A DNA stretch of 64,000 nt from Polytrichum commune (taxonomy: Eukaryota; Streptophyta; Polytrichopsida; Polytrichales; Polytrichaceae), in assembly GCA_950295325.1 (NCBI GenBank), contig OX485804.1, positions 69,914,033 to 69,978,032 on the forward strand. The letters run 5' to 3'. Position numbers and translations under genes: made by a program. The notes under the pieces were generated by a model. It saw only the letters and a list, made by a program, of their open reading frames with translations, made no database searches and was not told where the DNA came from. Shown piece by piece: positions 1 through 11,926 of the stretch. Position 1 is the first letter of the stretch, and each line of letters begins with the position of its first letter.

Positions 1-971
1 AGTCCATTTAATGAAGGACTTACTTTGAAAAGTTTCATCCAAGATTCGTGAGTGGATGGAGGTGGAGATCTCATCCAACGTGAAGTTTTTCAAGCTCTAC
101 CCAAGGGCAAGAGAAGCTAGAAATTGGGGCAACATAAGAGCCTTTAGATTTGTCAAATTGCACAACCGAGATCTTCATAGCCCCCAACCACATGGGAGGC
201 GTCACAACGCCGCAGTGACGCGGCTCATTGACGGTTTCTCTCTCCCCGCCAACCATATTTACGGACTTCCTCTACTCCTTGTCTTGTTGTCCTTGACAAG
301 AATACTATGTGCACAATTATGAGATGACGTCAATCTAGCCTCATGTAGATTGGTTGACCCATGTTTATGTTGGAACCAATTCTTAAGGCCGCTTCACTAT
401 GGGTGTCCAAGTTGAGAGGCCATGGAATTGAATGGCCAAACTTTGTTGAGAGTCCAAAGAAATGGGCTGAAAATAACCAATAAAATATAGGGATAGGAGC
501 CTTTGGCCGGGCATAGTGTGAAGCCTCCAAAGGCCAAGCCCAAAGTCCAAACTTCTTCCGAGCATCCCACTTTATTCCCTGTCCAAAACAACCCCTCCAA
601 TTAATGTAATGGCCAAGATCTTGCCAATTTATTTATTTATATTTTTTATATGAAAAAAAATTGACAGCCTCTCGACCATAAATTGGGTTTTCATTCTTGT
701 CCGACCCAAACTTCCTTCGAAAGTCCTTCGCCCTGGTAAAAAATATATTGCCATGTAGGCATTTAATTAGGAGAGTGACAACCTTTGGACATTGGCCTCT
801 ACTGTGAAGGGTTGAGAGGTTGAATTCGTGGTTTCTTGTAATCTGATTGGTGGAAATCAATGGCCTCTTGACCTTTGGCCATAGTGTGAAGCCGCCCTTA
901 GTGTTACACCTACCTTCTCTTGTCAGCAACTTGTGATGAAATATTGTCATGGATGATTGAAATTTGGATGA
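1..971. other. Intergenic DNA, no gene recognised
   Basis: Only short open frames occur on either strand, and none has a recognisable domain, codon pattern or splice structure. Phrases such as 'ggccattgg' and 'ggccaagcc' recur loosely, so the stretch may be old repeat DNA continuous with the repeats to its right. I assign no function. Confidence 0.5.
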
Positions 972-1025
972 AAAAATCACTTGGTGAGTGATAGTAATTG
1001 CAACATTGTAAATCTATAATCCCCC
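972..1025. repeat. Dispersed repeat, copy 1 (partner at 47214-47276)
   Basis: About 54 bases beginning 'aaaaatcactt' and ending 'aaatctataatccccc' recur at 47214-47276 with only a few substitutions. Similarity stops abruptly on both sides, as expected for the end of a dispersed transposable element. The family is not identified. Confidence 0.55.
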
Positions 1026-1254
1026 ATAAAATTGACAAGGAATGACAAACAATGTTGGGTTAACAATTACTGTTGATTACACTATAACTGTGGTTTTACA
1101 ATTAGTATTAAGGAAGATAATTAGAATTGGTGACACTAAATATCATATATACTGTAGTGTGTGCGACATAGAAAACAATTGAGCTTTGCTGAAGACGTGT
1201 GACATACGAGGCTTAAGATCATCTTTAAGTTCGGACTCAAAAGTGGACTAGCGT

Positions 1255-2400
1255 TGGCATTTTGGTTTCTCAAAACTAGGAAAAGTAATTATTGGGCAGG
1301 GGCCACTGGATTTTGGTAGAAAATTGATGGCACAGTTCGCCACTTCATTTTTTCAAACCCTGGGTCCAAGAAGTTTCCCTTGACCAATACATGATTGCTT
1401 GATGTTGACATTTCTTTGGTATTGGACCCTAGTTTAAACCCACCCTGATAAATTTTCAATCCTGTTGAGTAAAAAGAATTGGACCAAGGAGTTTAAACTA
1501 GGTTTTGGATTCAAACTAGGTATGATAAATTGGGTCTAAACTAGGTTTAATCTAGGTATGATGAAACGAAGTGTCGTAAATGTGGCATCACTTTCGTGTC
1601 AACATCTCAGCGGTACCCACTCGAATAATTGCTCCTCGTGGTTTGAAGAACCAATCTTCAAGCTTGGGTCCCACTAACTTGAGTCCATAGGGCAGGTTTA
1701 CATTTGCATCCAGGTTCAAGAAACACGGGGGTCCAAACACACCCTTGAAATGGACCTTGCTTGAAATGAAACCATCCAATGAACCCACCCTAACGATTTA
1801 GATTGTTTTCTCAAAATGAGAGGAATCTTTTATTGACTAGGGACCGTTGAGATTTGAGGAAAAGTGATACAACATTAGTGCCACTCCAATTTTACATACC
1901 TTAGACTTGAACCGTAATGTAAACTCCTTGGGTCCAAGAAAGTTCTCGACCGATAGAATTTCTCGATTTTATAGTTTCTTTGGTTTTGGATCCTAGCGTA
2001 AAGCCACCCTTAATATTAGGTGATCACATGTTGACATGTGGTCCTCGAGGAGTCAAGGGCTAGTTTACATTAGGGACCGAGTCCAAATCACTCATCAATG
2101 ACGCATGATTCTCGGACTCAAGATTGAATCCAAACTTGATGATCGATTTCTCAAACTGAGAGGAGTTTTTATCTTTTGTTTTTTTTGTTTTATTTTTTTG
2201 AATAGAGACCATTGAGGGATTTGGCCAAAAAAGTGATGCCACATTAGCACCACTTCATTTTTTGCGTACCTTGGACCCAAACCCTAGTGTAAACTCCTTG
2301 GGTCCCAAATTGATTCCTCAACCAATAGGATGGCTTGACTTTGGAGATTGTTTGGGCTTGGACCCTAGTGTAAACTCACCCTGAGCTTAATGTAGCTTAA
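1255..2400. repeat. Diverged direct repeats upstream of the CCCH gene
   Basis: Three diverged copies share the same order of phrases: a 'tgatg.cacatt.g..ccactt' segment, then 'accct.gtgtaaactccttgggtcc', then 'ttctttggtattggaccctag.gtaaa'. They lie at roughly 1310-1450, 1860-2010 and 2230-2390. Spacing is uneven (about 540 and 380 bp), so these are old, partly deleted copies rather than a satellite. No coding function is visible. They end about 470 bp before the start codon of the next gene. Confidence 0.5.
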
Positions 2401-2859
2401 ACCCCACCTTAAGTTAGCGTGCGGAGTGGAATAGAGGGGCGGGTGGAGTTACAAGCAGTGGCCTGGACCCCGTTGCGCTGCTGACCATGCAAACCCTAGC
2501 TCAGCTCCTCCCAGATCTCTTCTCTCTCGCTGCAAACCTTGCGTTGATCTAGAATGTTTGGGTCTGTGTGATGCTAGGTCGGCAGGAAGGGCAAATTGGG
2601 AACAGTGTGGCCGGGCGGTGGAGAGATGGAGGACGAGAGCGACGAGTGAGGATCCATGGCGGGGAGAAAGAAAGAAAGGAAGAAAGAGAATGAGGATGAT
2701 GATGATGATGATGAGTGAGGCAAGGAATTGCCGGGGGTTGTGAAAGGCGGTGGACAGATGGGTATCTCGGAGGTTTGTGGCTTTTAGATTGTGGATTTGA
2801 GAGGGAGAGAGAGGGAGAGAGGCAGAGAGGGAGAGAGGGAGAGAGAGAGATTTTCCGGG
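2401..2859 (+). promoter_or_regulatory. Promoter and 5' leader of the CCCH zinc-finger gene
   Basis: A telo-box (AAACCCTAG) at 2491-2499 sits within a pyrimidine-rich stretch, a common arrangement near transcription starts of plant housekeeping genes. The presumed leader is purine-rich: a (GAT)n run near 2696-2715 and a GA-rich run at about 2804-2850 ending ten bases before the ATG. The transcription start is not visible, and assigning these elements to the promoter is inference. Confidence 0.45.
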
Positions 2860-5800
2860 ATGGCGACAGCCTCCTCCTCTTTACCACCGGGTTTCGAAGG
2901 GGTTGCCATGGGGCCTCCTCTGCCTTCACATCATCACGTTGTGCAGACAAACCAACCAAAGCACGCAAGAGAGACTAAGAAAGTGTCGTGGGCACCTGAA
3001 GACATTCTCTGTCAGGTTAAATTCCTAATCCTCCACCTTACTACACTCTCCTCGGGAGCCCTCGGGTCTGTGTGGGTCATCGTGTTAGGTCCGCCATGCA
3101 TGCACCCCCTGTTTTTGTGTGCATGACGAAGAAGAAGAGGTTTTGGGAGCCACAATGCATCATCACGTGCTGGATGTGTGACGATGAGCTAGGGTTGATG
3201 ATGAATTCCTAGTTGAGAGTTTGTACCATGCGGGGACTCTCTGGATCATCACCAACATCAAACATCTCAGAAATCAATTCGTGATGAAGAAGCGAAGAAC
3301 TGGATATTGATTACTACTCTGTTCAGATCAGGGCGATGCGATGAACCCTCTCTCTGTCGGGCAACATACGCGGAGCATTGTGCAAACAAGGAACAAGTTC
3401 ACAAAAACTTTTAAAACCGTGAATTCGAATCTCATTGACACAATCATCGTTAAACATTATATGGTCATTTTTGAACCTCAAAAACGTATCGCCCATAATT
3501 CGGCATGTGGGACAACCCCGCAAAGAACATTCACAAAATGACTTCACATAACTGGTCGAATGCTCTGTTCACAGAGGGAACTGAATCTTTGGGAAGTTAA
3601 GCTGCTATATGGGAGGCTTTTTGATCTTGACCACTGTTGTTCTTCTGAGGATTTCATGCTATTTCAATTCACAGCGCGGTTGACTTACTTGGTCGTCCTT
3701 CTTGACCCCCACTTTTGCGGTTCGATTGTGGTGCCGAACATCGGCTTTCCTTCCTTCTTAATTGTTCAAATTGATGAGGATCCTATATCTGGCATTGGGA
3801 GTGATTTTCACGATCTTCTTCTTATCCTCATGCCCTGGAAATATAGTTGTGGACAAGGTGTCTCTAATGTGGTTTGTTTTTTCTTTTCCTAAATTCCTGT
3901 TTTATTTTTATTTGCCGTAACGATTATTTGCGGCTGAGTGGAGTTGTTTCGCATCAGACATCCTCAGAGGGAGCATAGAACGCATGTCTACCCTATTCAG
4001 GCGCTGTTTCTTCGTTTAGTATAAGTTGGCTAGACGGCTGTAATGTATGCAAATTTATCATTCGGGTGCTGAGGTGTGAGTTGAATGGCTGTTTCTCAAT
4101 GAATCATCTTTGCTTTGTTCAGTCCTGCTGGTACTTGCTTCTGAACCTGGAATCTGTCCCTCAACTGCTTCCTGTGGTATTTTTTGTTAAATGTTACATG
4201 AACCCAACTCGTAGCTTGAACACAGAGTCCTTGCTTGTTCGGACGACCTTAGCTATCAACTAGGTGTGCGTTTTTTACGAGGTTGAGGAACTTTATGAAT
4301 TGCATGAACTCTAGTAGGTAACGCCAACACAAACCATTCTTGAATGACGAAAGGAAGCATGAGAGTCAAGGGCACAAACCTCAATGTATGGATCCATTAT
4401 GCTGGAAAACTTGCAAGTCGTGAAGTCTGAAACCATAGATGAGGTAGACTGGGTCTCAAAAGTGAGAGTACCGCATAGTTTGCACATCAATGACGATTGC
4501 TTTCAAACCCCTAGTTCTCTATCTCAGCAAAGACGATATGCATGAAAATACTCAATGTCCGGAGACGTCAAAAGTGTGAACATGTCCTGATTATACAAGA
4601 CATTTGTCAGGCAATAGTTGAGAAGTGTGAGGGTTGCTGTTGATCCCTCATGAAGTTCTTGAGTGCTGGTTTTGTATATATGTGGATAGGAGATTTTAGT
4701 TGAATGGAAGACCGGACTTGGGTGTGTTTGTCACTTCTGATTGGAGGTTGGAACAGAACTGCGTTTAACCCTCTTTGATGAATGACAACCGTCTTGCTGA
4801 AAGTAGGGACTAAAAGGTAGGTAGAAGGCGTTGATACGATGACATTCTCTTACTCAGTATTTTATAGTTTGAAGTTGTGTCGGAATGTGTTCCAAATTAG
4901 GTGTATACATTCTACATCTGAAACATGGGAGCTTTGTGTCAAAATGGGCAGATCGACTGACAGGCGTGTAGAGATTAATAGTTGGGATGTACAAGAGTAT
5001 ATGGATTTTGTGGATTAGGTAGCTTCAGATTGAGTGGAACTCACTTGTATCAGTTGATTATTTATATCGCAAACCCTGCCTCACAACACCTTCTGTGCAT
5101 GTTAGTTAAAACGGAGAATTCAACTTGAAGTGTCACAAGATTTAGAAATTTACACTAAGGAAGCTCAGGAGGGGAATAGGCAGGAAATGACCTGATCAGT
5201 CAAGGTCTTTGCAAGATCAGCTTCACAATCTGAGGGGCAGACTCTATCACATTTGTACAACATTGATGGCTGTATGTCTTCAATTCTTGATAGATTTGTA
5301 AAGGAAGCCTTCTTCAATGCTATTGTCTTTTGCAGGTACGGCTTTTTGCAGCAGAAGATGCACCCTCTCAGTCAAGCACTGTACGGCAAGATCTTCTTCA
5401 GGCTAAGAAAACCAAGTTCTTGCATCCAGCAAACCTCACAGTCCCTGTAGACATCCCTCCAGGTTTTGGACCCTCTGCTCCAAAAGAAACCGAGCCAGTT
5501 GTTGCAGTCATCATGGCACAAGTTTCATGGCGTAATCCTGAATCTGTAAGTTTCTAATTGCATCAGCTCAGTCTAATAGGGTACTGGGACGGTTTTTGAG
5601 GTCATAATGTTGTGGTGCATCTACAGTCAAGCACTTGCCATGTGACATCAAAGTAGTTGACGTGTTTCTGATTGTAACCTGGGTCACTCTCCAGAAAGCT
5701 CATAACTATCATGTCTGGAGATAATTTGTCATTGGCTTACAGTAGGTGGGAAAAAGAGTCTCAAATCAATCATTTGTTTGATTAGCCCTTTGCCCTGACC

Positions 5801-7971
5801 TTGGAAATTGTGAGCTTCTGGAATATCAGTGACTCCACAGCTGGTGTTGAATTTGTCGTTAGTGACATTGGTGCTACGTTGCAGTTTAGATAAATAGGAT
5901 TGAAATTATTGTGTTGCTTCATTGCTTCGAGTTGTTGATAGTTGGGCTGGAACTTGAAGACTCACAATACCGTCTTACTTTTGGTTGAGTTCCTGTATCT
6001 TATCAGTTCATACTGGATCCCACTTGGAAAGTCATGGCCGGTGGAGCAAGTCAAGAAGTATCTGTTCAAAGGCAGCGGGAAAACAGGATTCTGGAGGCTG
6101 TTTATCCAAGACCCTCGGCCATTCCTGAAAGGTGTGTTCATATATTGTTTACTTTTTGGCATCAGCCTGTTTTCTAGGCTGTTTTTAGGTCCTATTTCAT
6201 CTTTGTGTGATTTATTTGTCATTTGGACCTCTAGTTGCATTAGTATTTGTTTCTTGTCCAGATTTGTGGGGCATGTTCTGTGTTGGCTTGGTTACTACGA
6301 TCAGTGACATCTGCAGTTTGTGAATGTCTTCAGTCCAGCAGAGCCTCTGGAACCTCAATTGCCTTACGATGACACCAAAACCCCCATAATTCCTGTGGTA
6401 CCTTTAGAAGAGGATGATTTGCCTGACCAAGATGATTTCACAACTATTTCAGCTAGCAGTCACGATGCTTTGACTGAATCTGCAACCCCAGGTTAGTTGC
6501 TCTGAAGCTGTGAAGATGACTAGGTTCAGCTGACCTAATTCCTCCAGGTTATGATGGGTTGGGTAGCTTATGTTCTGTTTCGCTCCAGGTTTGATACTCT
6601 GTGCTTTGCTGGATTGTGTATTCTTTCAACTAGTGCTGAAAGCGATTCCTGTTACAAATTGAGTTTAATTCTGGGGTTGGATGTGCAGAAAAGCATCCAC
6701 CATCACCTCCTCCAGGCTTTGGAGCCATGACCAAAACTCTTGAAAAATCACGACACTGGTTTCCAGAAGTTCATGGTGGTTCTACTCTTGGAACTTCCAG
6801 AGGGTCCATCAGTATACCATTGATGACATCTCCGCTGGGACTTCCTCTCTCAACAAGTCGAAACACTCCATTAAATGGCACCCCCGTTGCCATCCCCAAT
6901 GCTCTTAACCCTCTTAAAGGCTCAGTTGGTCACCTTGCTCGATCTAATGAGGCAGAACCAGATGTAGTTGCAGCTGCAGCTGCTGCATACGCTGCGTTGG
7001 CACAATCTAATGATGCAACCATGATAGACCGGGATCTACTGATTCAGTTCCTCACAAATCCCTCCATCCTTCAAACTCTTTCTGACAAGCTGGCTGCAAA
7101 TCCTCCAGCAAATCATGTGGGCGTTGAATGCAGGAGCAATGATAATGTAGAACAGCAAGGAGGTATAGGAGCTCGTGCAAATGGGCGGTCCTGGAATCCT
7201 TCTGATATTGAGCAGGTTAGAGGGGAGGTGAGTGTTAGATGTGCAGACAGTCATTCTGGGGCACTAGCCTTACCGGCAGATGGTACCATAGCTGTAGGAC
7301 ATGATCGACCACCAGGATTTGGACCATCTGCAAGTCTTGGTAGTCTTTCTGGAACCTCGGACTCTCAACTGCCTACTGGACTGGGGCAGGCAGCACAACA
7401 AAGAAGCCAAGGTGGACCTCGTTCTCAGGCAGGGCAGGGATTTCCGATTCCTTCCAGGCCTGTGAATGGGCAGTCAATGACACCCGCTTCTATTCCTTCA
7501 CCTTTATCTGCTGGACAGCTACCTGCATTGGGTTCTGGGCGACCACTCTCACAGCGGGATGAACAATATTACAAAGACCTTATATCCCAGCACGGAAGGA
7601 AGGATGATGATGAGTACTGGGCAGGCACTACTGCAATGGACACTGGGAACAGTTATGCAGGCAGTGGGCGGCCCAGGACAATGAGTTCTGATATTGACCG
7701 AAGGTCGGAGAGATTGGAGGGGTCAGAAAGTGAAGGGAGGTGGTCAGGGAGAGAGGATATGGAGTTTGCTGGGTTGTCTTTACGCCAAGGAGACATGGAT
7801 AGCCGGTCAGGCCAATCTCGAGGAAAGTCCCGCAAGGCTTGCATTTACTTCAGTACATCAAAGGGCTGCCGAAATGGACACAGCTGTGCATTTGTGCACG
7901 AGTCTACCAATGCAGAAAGGGCAAAGAGGCCTAAATTGGAGGGCAAAGAGAGTGGTAAGGGTTATAGATAG
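2860..7971 (+). CDS. CCCH-type zinc-finger protein (plant C3H6-like), five exons
   Basis: Exons 2860-3015, 5336-5545, 6007-6131, 6334-6491 and 6689-7971 join in frame to 1932 nt (643 aa) with GT-AG introns. The N-terminus has a PPGFEG motif and a KKVSWAPEDILCQVRLF segment spanning the first intron, typical of a plant family that includes Arabidopsis zinc finger CCCH domain-containing protein 6. Exon 3 encodes QRQRENRILEAVYPRP, a conserved block of that family. The PPGFG tetrad or close variants recurs in exons 1, 2 and twice in exon 5. Near the C-terminus (about 7835-7905) lies one C-x8-C-x5-C-x3-H finger (CIYFSTSKGCRNGHSCAFVH), expected to bind RNA or DNA. The 2.3-kb first intron is unusually long for the gene. 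A nuclear regulatory or RNA-binding role is family inference. The long last exon could hide a small intron, but it is open throughout. Confidence 0.85.
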
Positions 7972-10177
7972 TCTTATATTGGAGTGCATTTGGACCTACC
8001 AGAGTGCACAACTTGAAGCATTTGGGTCCCAAGAGTTGAGAGTGTCAGGCAGATTGCACGAACGAGTTTCACCATATGTCAAAAGTGTGGTTCCACCAAA
8101 GCGAAGCAGGCATGCAGAAAAGTGATCATATTGGAACAGGGCGCTTGTAACAGGTGGCCCTAGCAGACCTGGATGGACACCTACTCTTTAGTATTTCTTG
8201 AACCGACCAGCTTTCTCTTCATTTGTCTCAACATAGACACCACCACCATGGGCAGGAACAACAGACGTTTTTGGCTGCAATCAAGGGAAAAAGACAAGTA
8301 TCAAATCGATACGTGCATGACTTGGAGATTGAAATCTGCGAGAGTAAGGCAAAACCACATAGTATCATTTTTCATTAACAGAACAGGAAAACCCTGTCCT
8401 GATCACCTTCTCATCTGCGCTGATCTGCAGGGTATGCCCTCTACCAGGAATGAGCCGGTAGCCTGTGAAAAGTTTGAGCTTAAGCTTAATCAGTTGAGTT
8501 TTTGTTACCATCCTGGGGCTAAACAACACCTTGTACACATGGTAGTCTAATCTTTCCAACTTTTGAGGCAAATATGTACATAAATGTGGGTGTTCGAAGT
8601 CCTCGTTAAGTGCATCTGCACATCGACCTTTCAAATCAAGATGAATGGCTACAAAGTGGTTCTAGACCTTACTTTGTGGTGTGCCCTCTCGAATGGATGA
8701 TCCCAAGCACATTGTTCAATAATGAATCGAATATCTTGTCAAGTTCACTATGACCATTGTGGCTTAAGTTTCCAAGGAACATCTGAATTGGACCTCATTT
8801 TGTGCCACCAAATACTGGTAGCCAGTGTCCAACTTCGTGAGCATTTTCTCATGCCTCCATAAATGCGAGTGCTTAAAGATACAAGATGAAGCTGCAATTG
8901 GCACCTCAAAAACAACAAGCAACTTGGATCACGGAATTGTACATAAATAGATTCGATCTATGCATGTGATTCAATGAACTAAGGTATGTGTGCCTGATAA
9001 TGGACAATTGCAAGAGCCCCCATGCTAGTGCCAGACAGAATTATGTCAATAAAAATTTCAGCGATTAGCACATCTGCTAGGCGGCCAATGCAAGTGACTT
9101 AACCCCCCAAGAAGCCAAAAAGTGGTTGCGAGCATTTTTCAAAGATATATTTCTCGCACCTTGACATAATAAAATTCTGCATCTTCTAGAGCAAATTGAT
9201 CAAAATTTTGCAACGATGACTCTAAGATATGGACCTTAATTGGAACCCTTTATTGGTTTTTTTTGGGTTACAAAATTAGTTATTTTGGGGAAGTAACAAT
9301 GTCAGCAACATTAATATTGTTTTTAAAAAAAAAAAAAATTATCACCAAATTATGCAGCTCAAATTTTAAGTCAATCATATGAAAGACTGAGTGTTTGATG
9401 GATTTTGATGGATTTTGTATTTTTATTATTTTGAAGGAAAATGCTTGTAAATTGATAAAGATCCATATTCCAACCACATGGATGTGATTTAAAATCCACT
9501 CCCTAAAACTTTCTTTGGTATGCCAACACAAAATAAAATTTCCAATTCATACTTTATAGTACATCTTTGATTCAAGCTAAAACCCCCATGTTTTTAGGGG
9601 TTAAGGCATGTGCATATTATTTGATTTGTTTTCCATGTTCTTCAACTTCTACCAATTAGATTCAAACAACAAAACTTGTTTTGCAATAGCAAATCTACTG
9701 TGAAGCATAAGCTAATATCCAAGTAAAAATCAAAGCTCCCCTAAATTTGTTATGGTTATTGGAAGTGCATAATCGTTGATTTCTTAATTGAATGCATGGG
9801 TCCTCCCAATAGTGAACAATATTGAGTGCAAATTAGCTAATACATTCTGTAGATGTAGTCCGATCTTTTTTAAACATGTCTCATTGAACAACACACCCAT
9901 CAAATATAGGTGTCTGATTAAAGAAAATAACTAAATTACACCCGCATATCTTAGGGCCCGGTGGCACTCGCTAATTAGTAAACAATTTTAGCTTAGCTTA
10001 CATCCTTGTTAAGAAAAATTATGTCCACACTAGTTATGGCTAGTTAATTCCTACGTTGGTTTACTTACTATTTTATAATTATCTACCGGCCTACCCAACA
10101 TGCGTGATGGCCAAGGAGCTTCTAACTTCTTTTAAAAAAATTCTCTTTCTAAGCCTCCTCTCAGTGATCCGTAGGCC
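7972..10177. other. 3' region of the CCCH gene, then AT-rich intergenic DNA
   Basis: The 3' untranslated region probably begins here. A possible AATAAA signal is at 9049-9054, though polyadenylation could lie earlier. From about 9200 the sequence is AT-rich with short A and T runs, and no reading frame shows protein-like conservation. A run of 14 G (10178-10191) marks the right edge. Confidence 0.5.
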
Positions 10178-10201
10178 GGGGGGGGGGGGGGCAGGGGCAC
10201 T

Positions 10202-10330
10202 CTTCTTTGAGACCATATGTGGGACCATTTATTTGGACCCCTTACATTCAAAATTTTCTTGACCAAAAGAAGATTATACATACATGTCATAGTCTACATA
10301 ATAGTATCATGTATGTGTACAATACCCTGT
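10202..10330. repeat. Diverged direct repeat flanking the Tc1 cluster (partner about 13920-14035)
   Basis: The segment containing 'catagtctacataatagtatcatgta' reappears near 13980 as 'catagactacataacagtctcatgta', with further matching patches on both sides. The two copies bracket both Tc1-like elements in the same orientation. They could be remnants of one older repeat split by insertions, or a segmental duplication. Confidence 0.4.
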
Positions 10331-10640
10331 AACAAGTGTTGCAACACACTTTGTTTTTTTCACTTAAAACATATCTCATGGCCTTATTTAGAATGATGGT
10401 GTTGGCATGATTTCATCACATCTCCATGAGATATTTTGCATCATGCAAGGTGTTCTAGTTACCTTCATACACCATGCATTTTCTAAATATAAAGAGGCAT
10501 CCATTGCCATGTGTCCACCAAAATTGCCATCATGCTTAAAAATCTTGGAAAAGGGTAACCTTCTTCATGTGATCACTTCTTCTTTGGGATATCAGATCAA
10601 ACTTTTTGTGCATGTAAGTGTTGTTTGAGGATTGTGCACC

Positions 10641-11652
10641 ATGACAAGGAGTTATGTATCAAATGATATTCGACACATGATATTTGGTATGCAGAAAGGT
10701 GGCATGTCAGTGAGTGAAATTAGAAACATTGTAGGAAGGCCAAAATCGACTATTTCAAGGATTCTCAAGAGATTTAGAATTAGTGGCTCTGTATTGCCAG
10801 CAAGTAGGTCCGGTGGCCGAAAAACATGAGTGATCGAGATAGGAGAAAGCTCCATAGAGATCTTAGTAGTAATCGTCGTGCTCCTCTTGCAGAATTGTGC
10901 AGCAATGTGACATCTTCCATGGGCATGTCAACTTTACGTAAAGAGCTTCATGAGCTTGGTGTTAACAGTTGCATTGCAGTGAAAAAACCATTCTTGAGTG
11001 ACATACACAAGGCAAAGAGGTTGGCTTTTGCAAAGGAGCACTTGCATCGGACGATTGACGATTGGAGTAATGTGATTTGGACCGATGAGTCATCCTTTGA
11101 AGTTGGAAAACCATCACGCCAAATTCGTGTCTGGCAAAAAGCATATGAACGTTACAACTACAATTGCTTAGCACCTACATTCAAATCCGGAAGGACTTCA
11201 ATTATGGTATGGGGTGCTATCACTGGCTCTTCTAAGTCTTATTTGGTGTTAATTCCTCCTAATAGACGCAGTGCCAAAGACTTTGTAGAGATAGTATCTC
11301 AAGGAGCATTAGAGCATTATTATTGGCACCATGACCACTATGAGCACCTCATTTTAATGGAGGATGGTGCTCCAGTACATGGTAGTAATATACAAAAAGA
11401 GTGGAGAGCGCAACTTGGATTGAAAAAGCTTCAATGGCCACCAAATTCTCCTGACCTTAATCCTATAGAGAATGTCTGGAAGCAAGTTAAAGATCAAGTG
11501 CAATAGAGAAATAGACCACGAAACAAAGACGAAATGTGGACATCGGTCAATCTGGCTTGGGAGGTATACCTCAAGAAAGCATCAAGAAGTTGATTTCAAC
11601 AATGCCAACCCGGATGAAAACTGTAATAGCAGCTCAAGGTGGTAGCACTTGA
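10641..11652 (+). pseudogene. Tc1-like transposase (DD34E), frameshifted relic
   Basis: The sequence reads as one Tc1/mariner transposase of about 337 codons after allowing three defects: a 1-nt loss near 10826 (after GGRKT), an in-frame TAG near 11504 after QVKDQVQ, and a frameshift near 11565. The N-terminal helix-turn-helix is clear (SVSEIRNIVGRPKSTISRIL). The catalytic triad is visible as WTDES, MEDGAPVHG and SPDLNPIENVW, with 34 residues between the second D and the E. The C-terminal STMPTRMKTVIAAQGG matches the usual Tc1 tail. I could not find its terminal repeats. It differs strongly in sequence from the element at 11927-13528, so it belongs to a different subfamily. The defects mean it cannot encode an intact enzyme. 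Confidence 0.85.
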
Positions 11653-11926
11653 TGGTAATAGATGTTCCATTTTACTGAAGACTATTTGTTAGTGAGTAAG
11701 ACATATTGTAAACTTCATATCATATTAGGCTTCTATACTACTATAGCTTTGTAATGATACCTTATTTGACTTTATTTGATCAAATTTTGATTTAATATAT
11801 GAGTTTGATTTCCTTAGCCTAGAATATGAATGAATGGAAACTATGAAAATACTTTAGAGCCACATAGGGGAGAATTTTACCTACATAGTGTGCATCTTTG
11901 GAATACCAAGAATGTGAACAATGATA

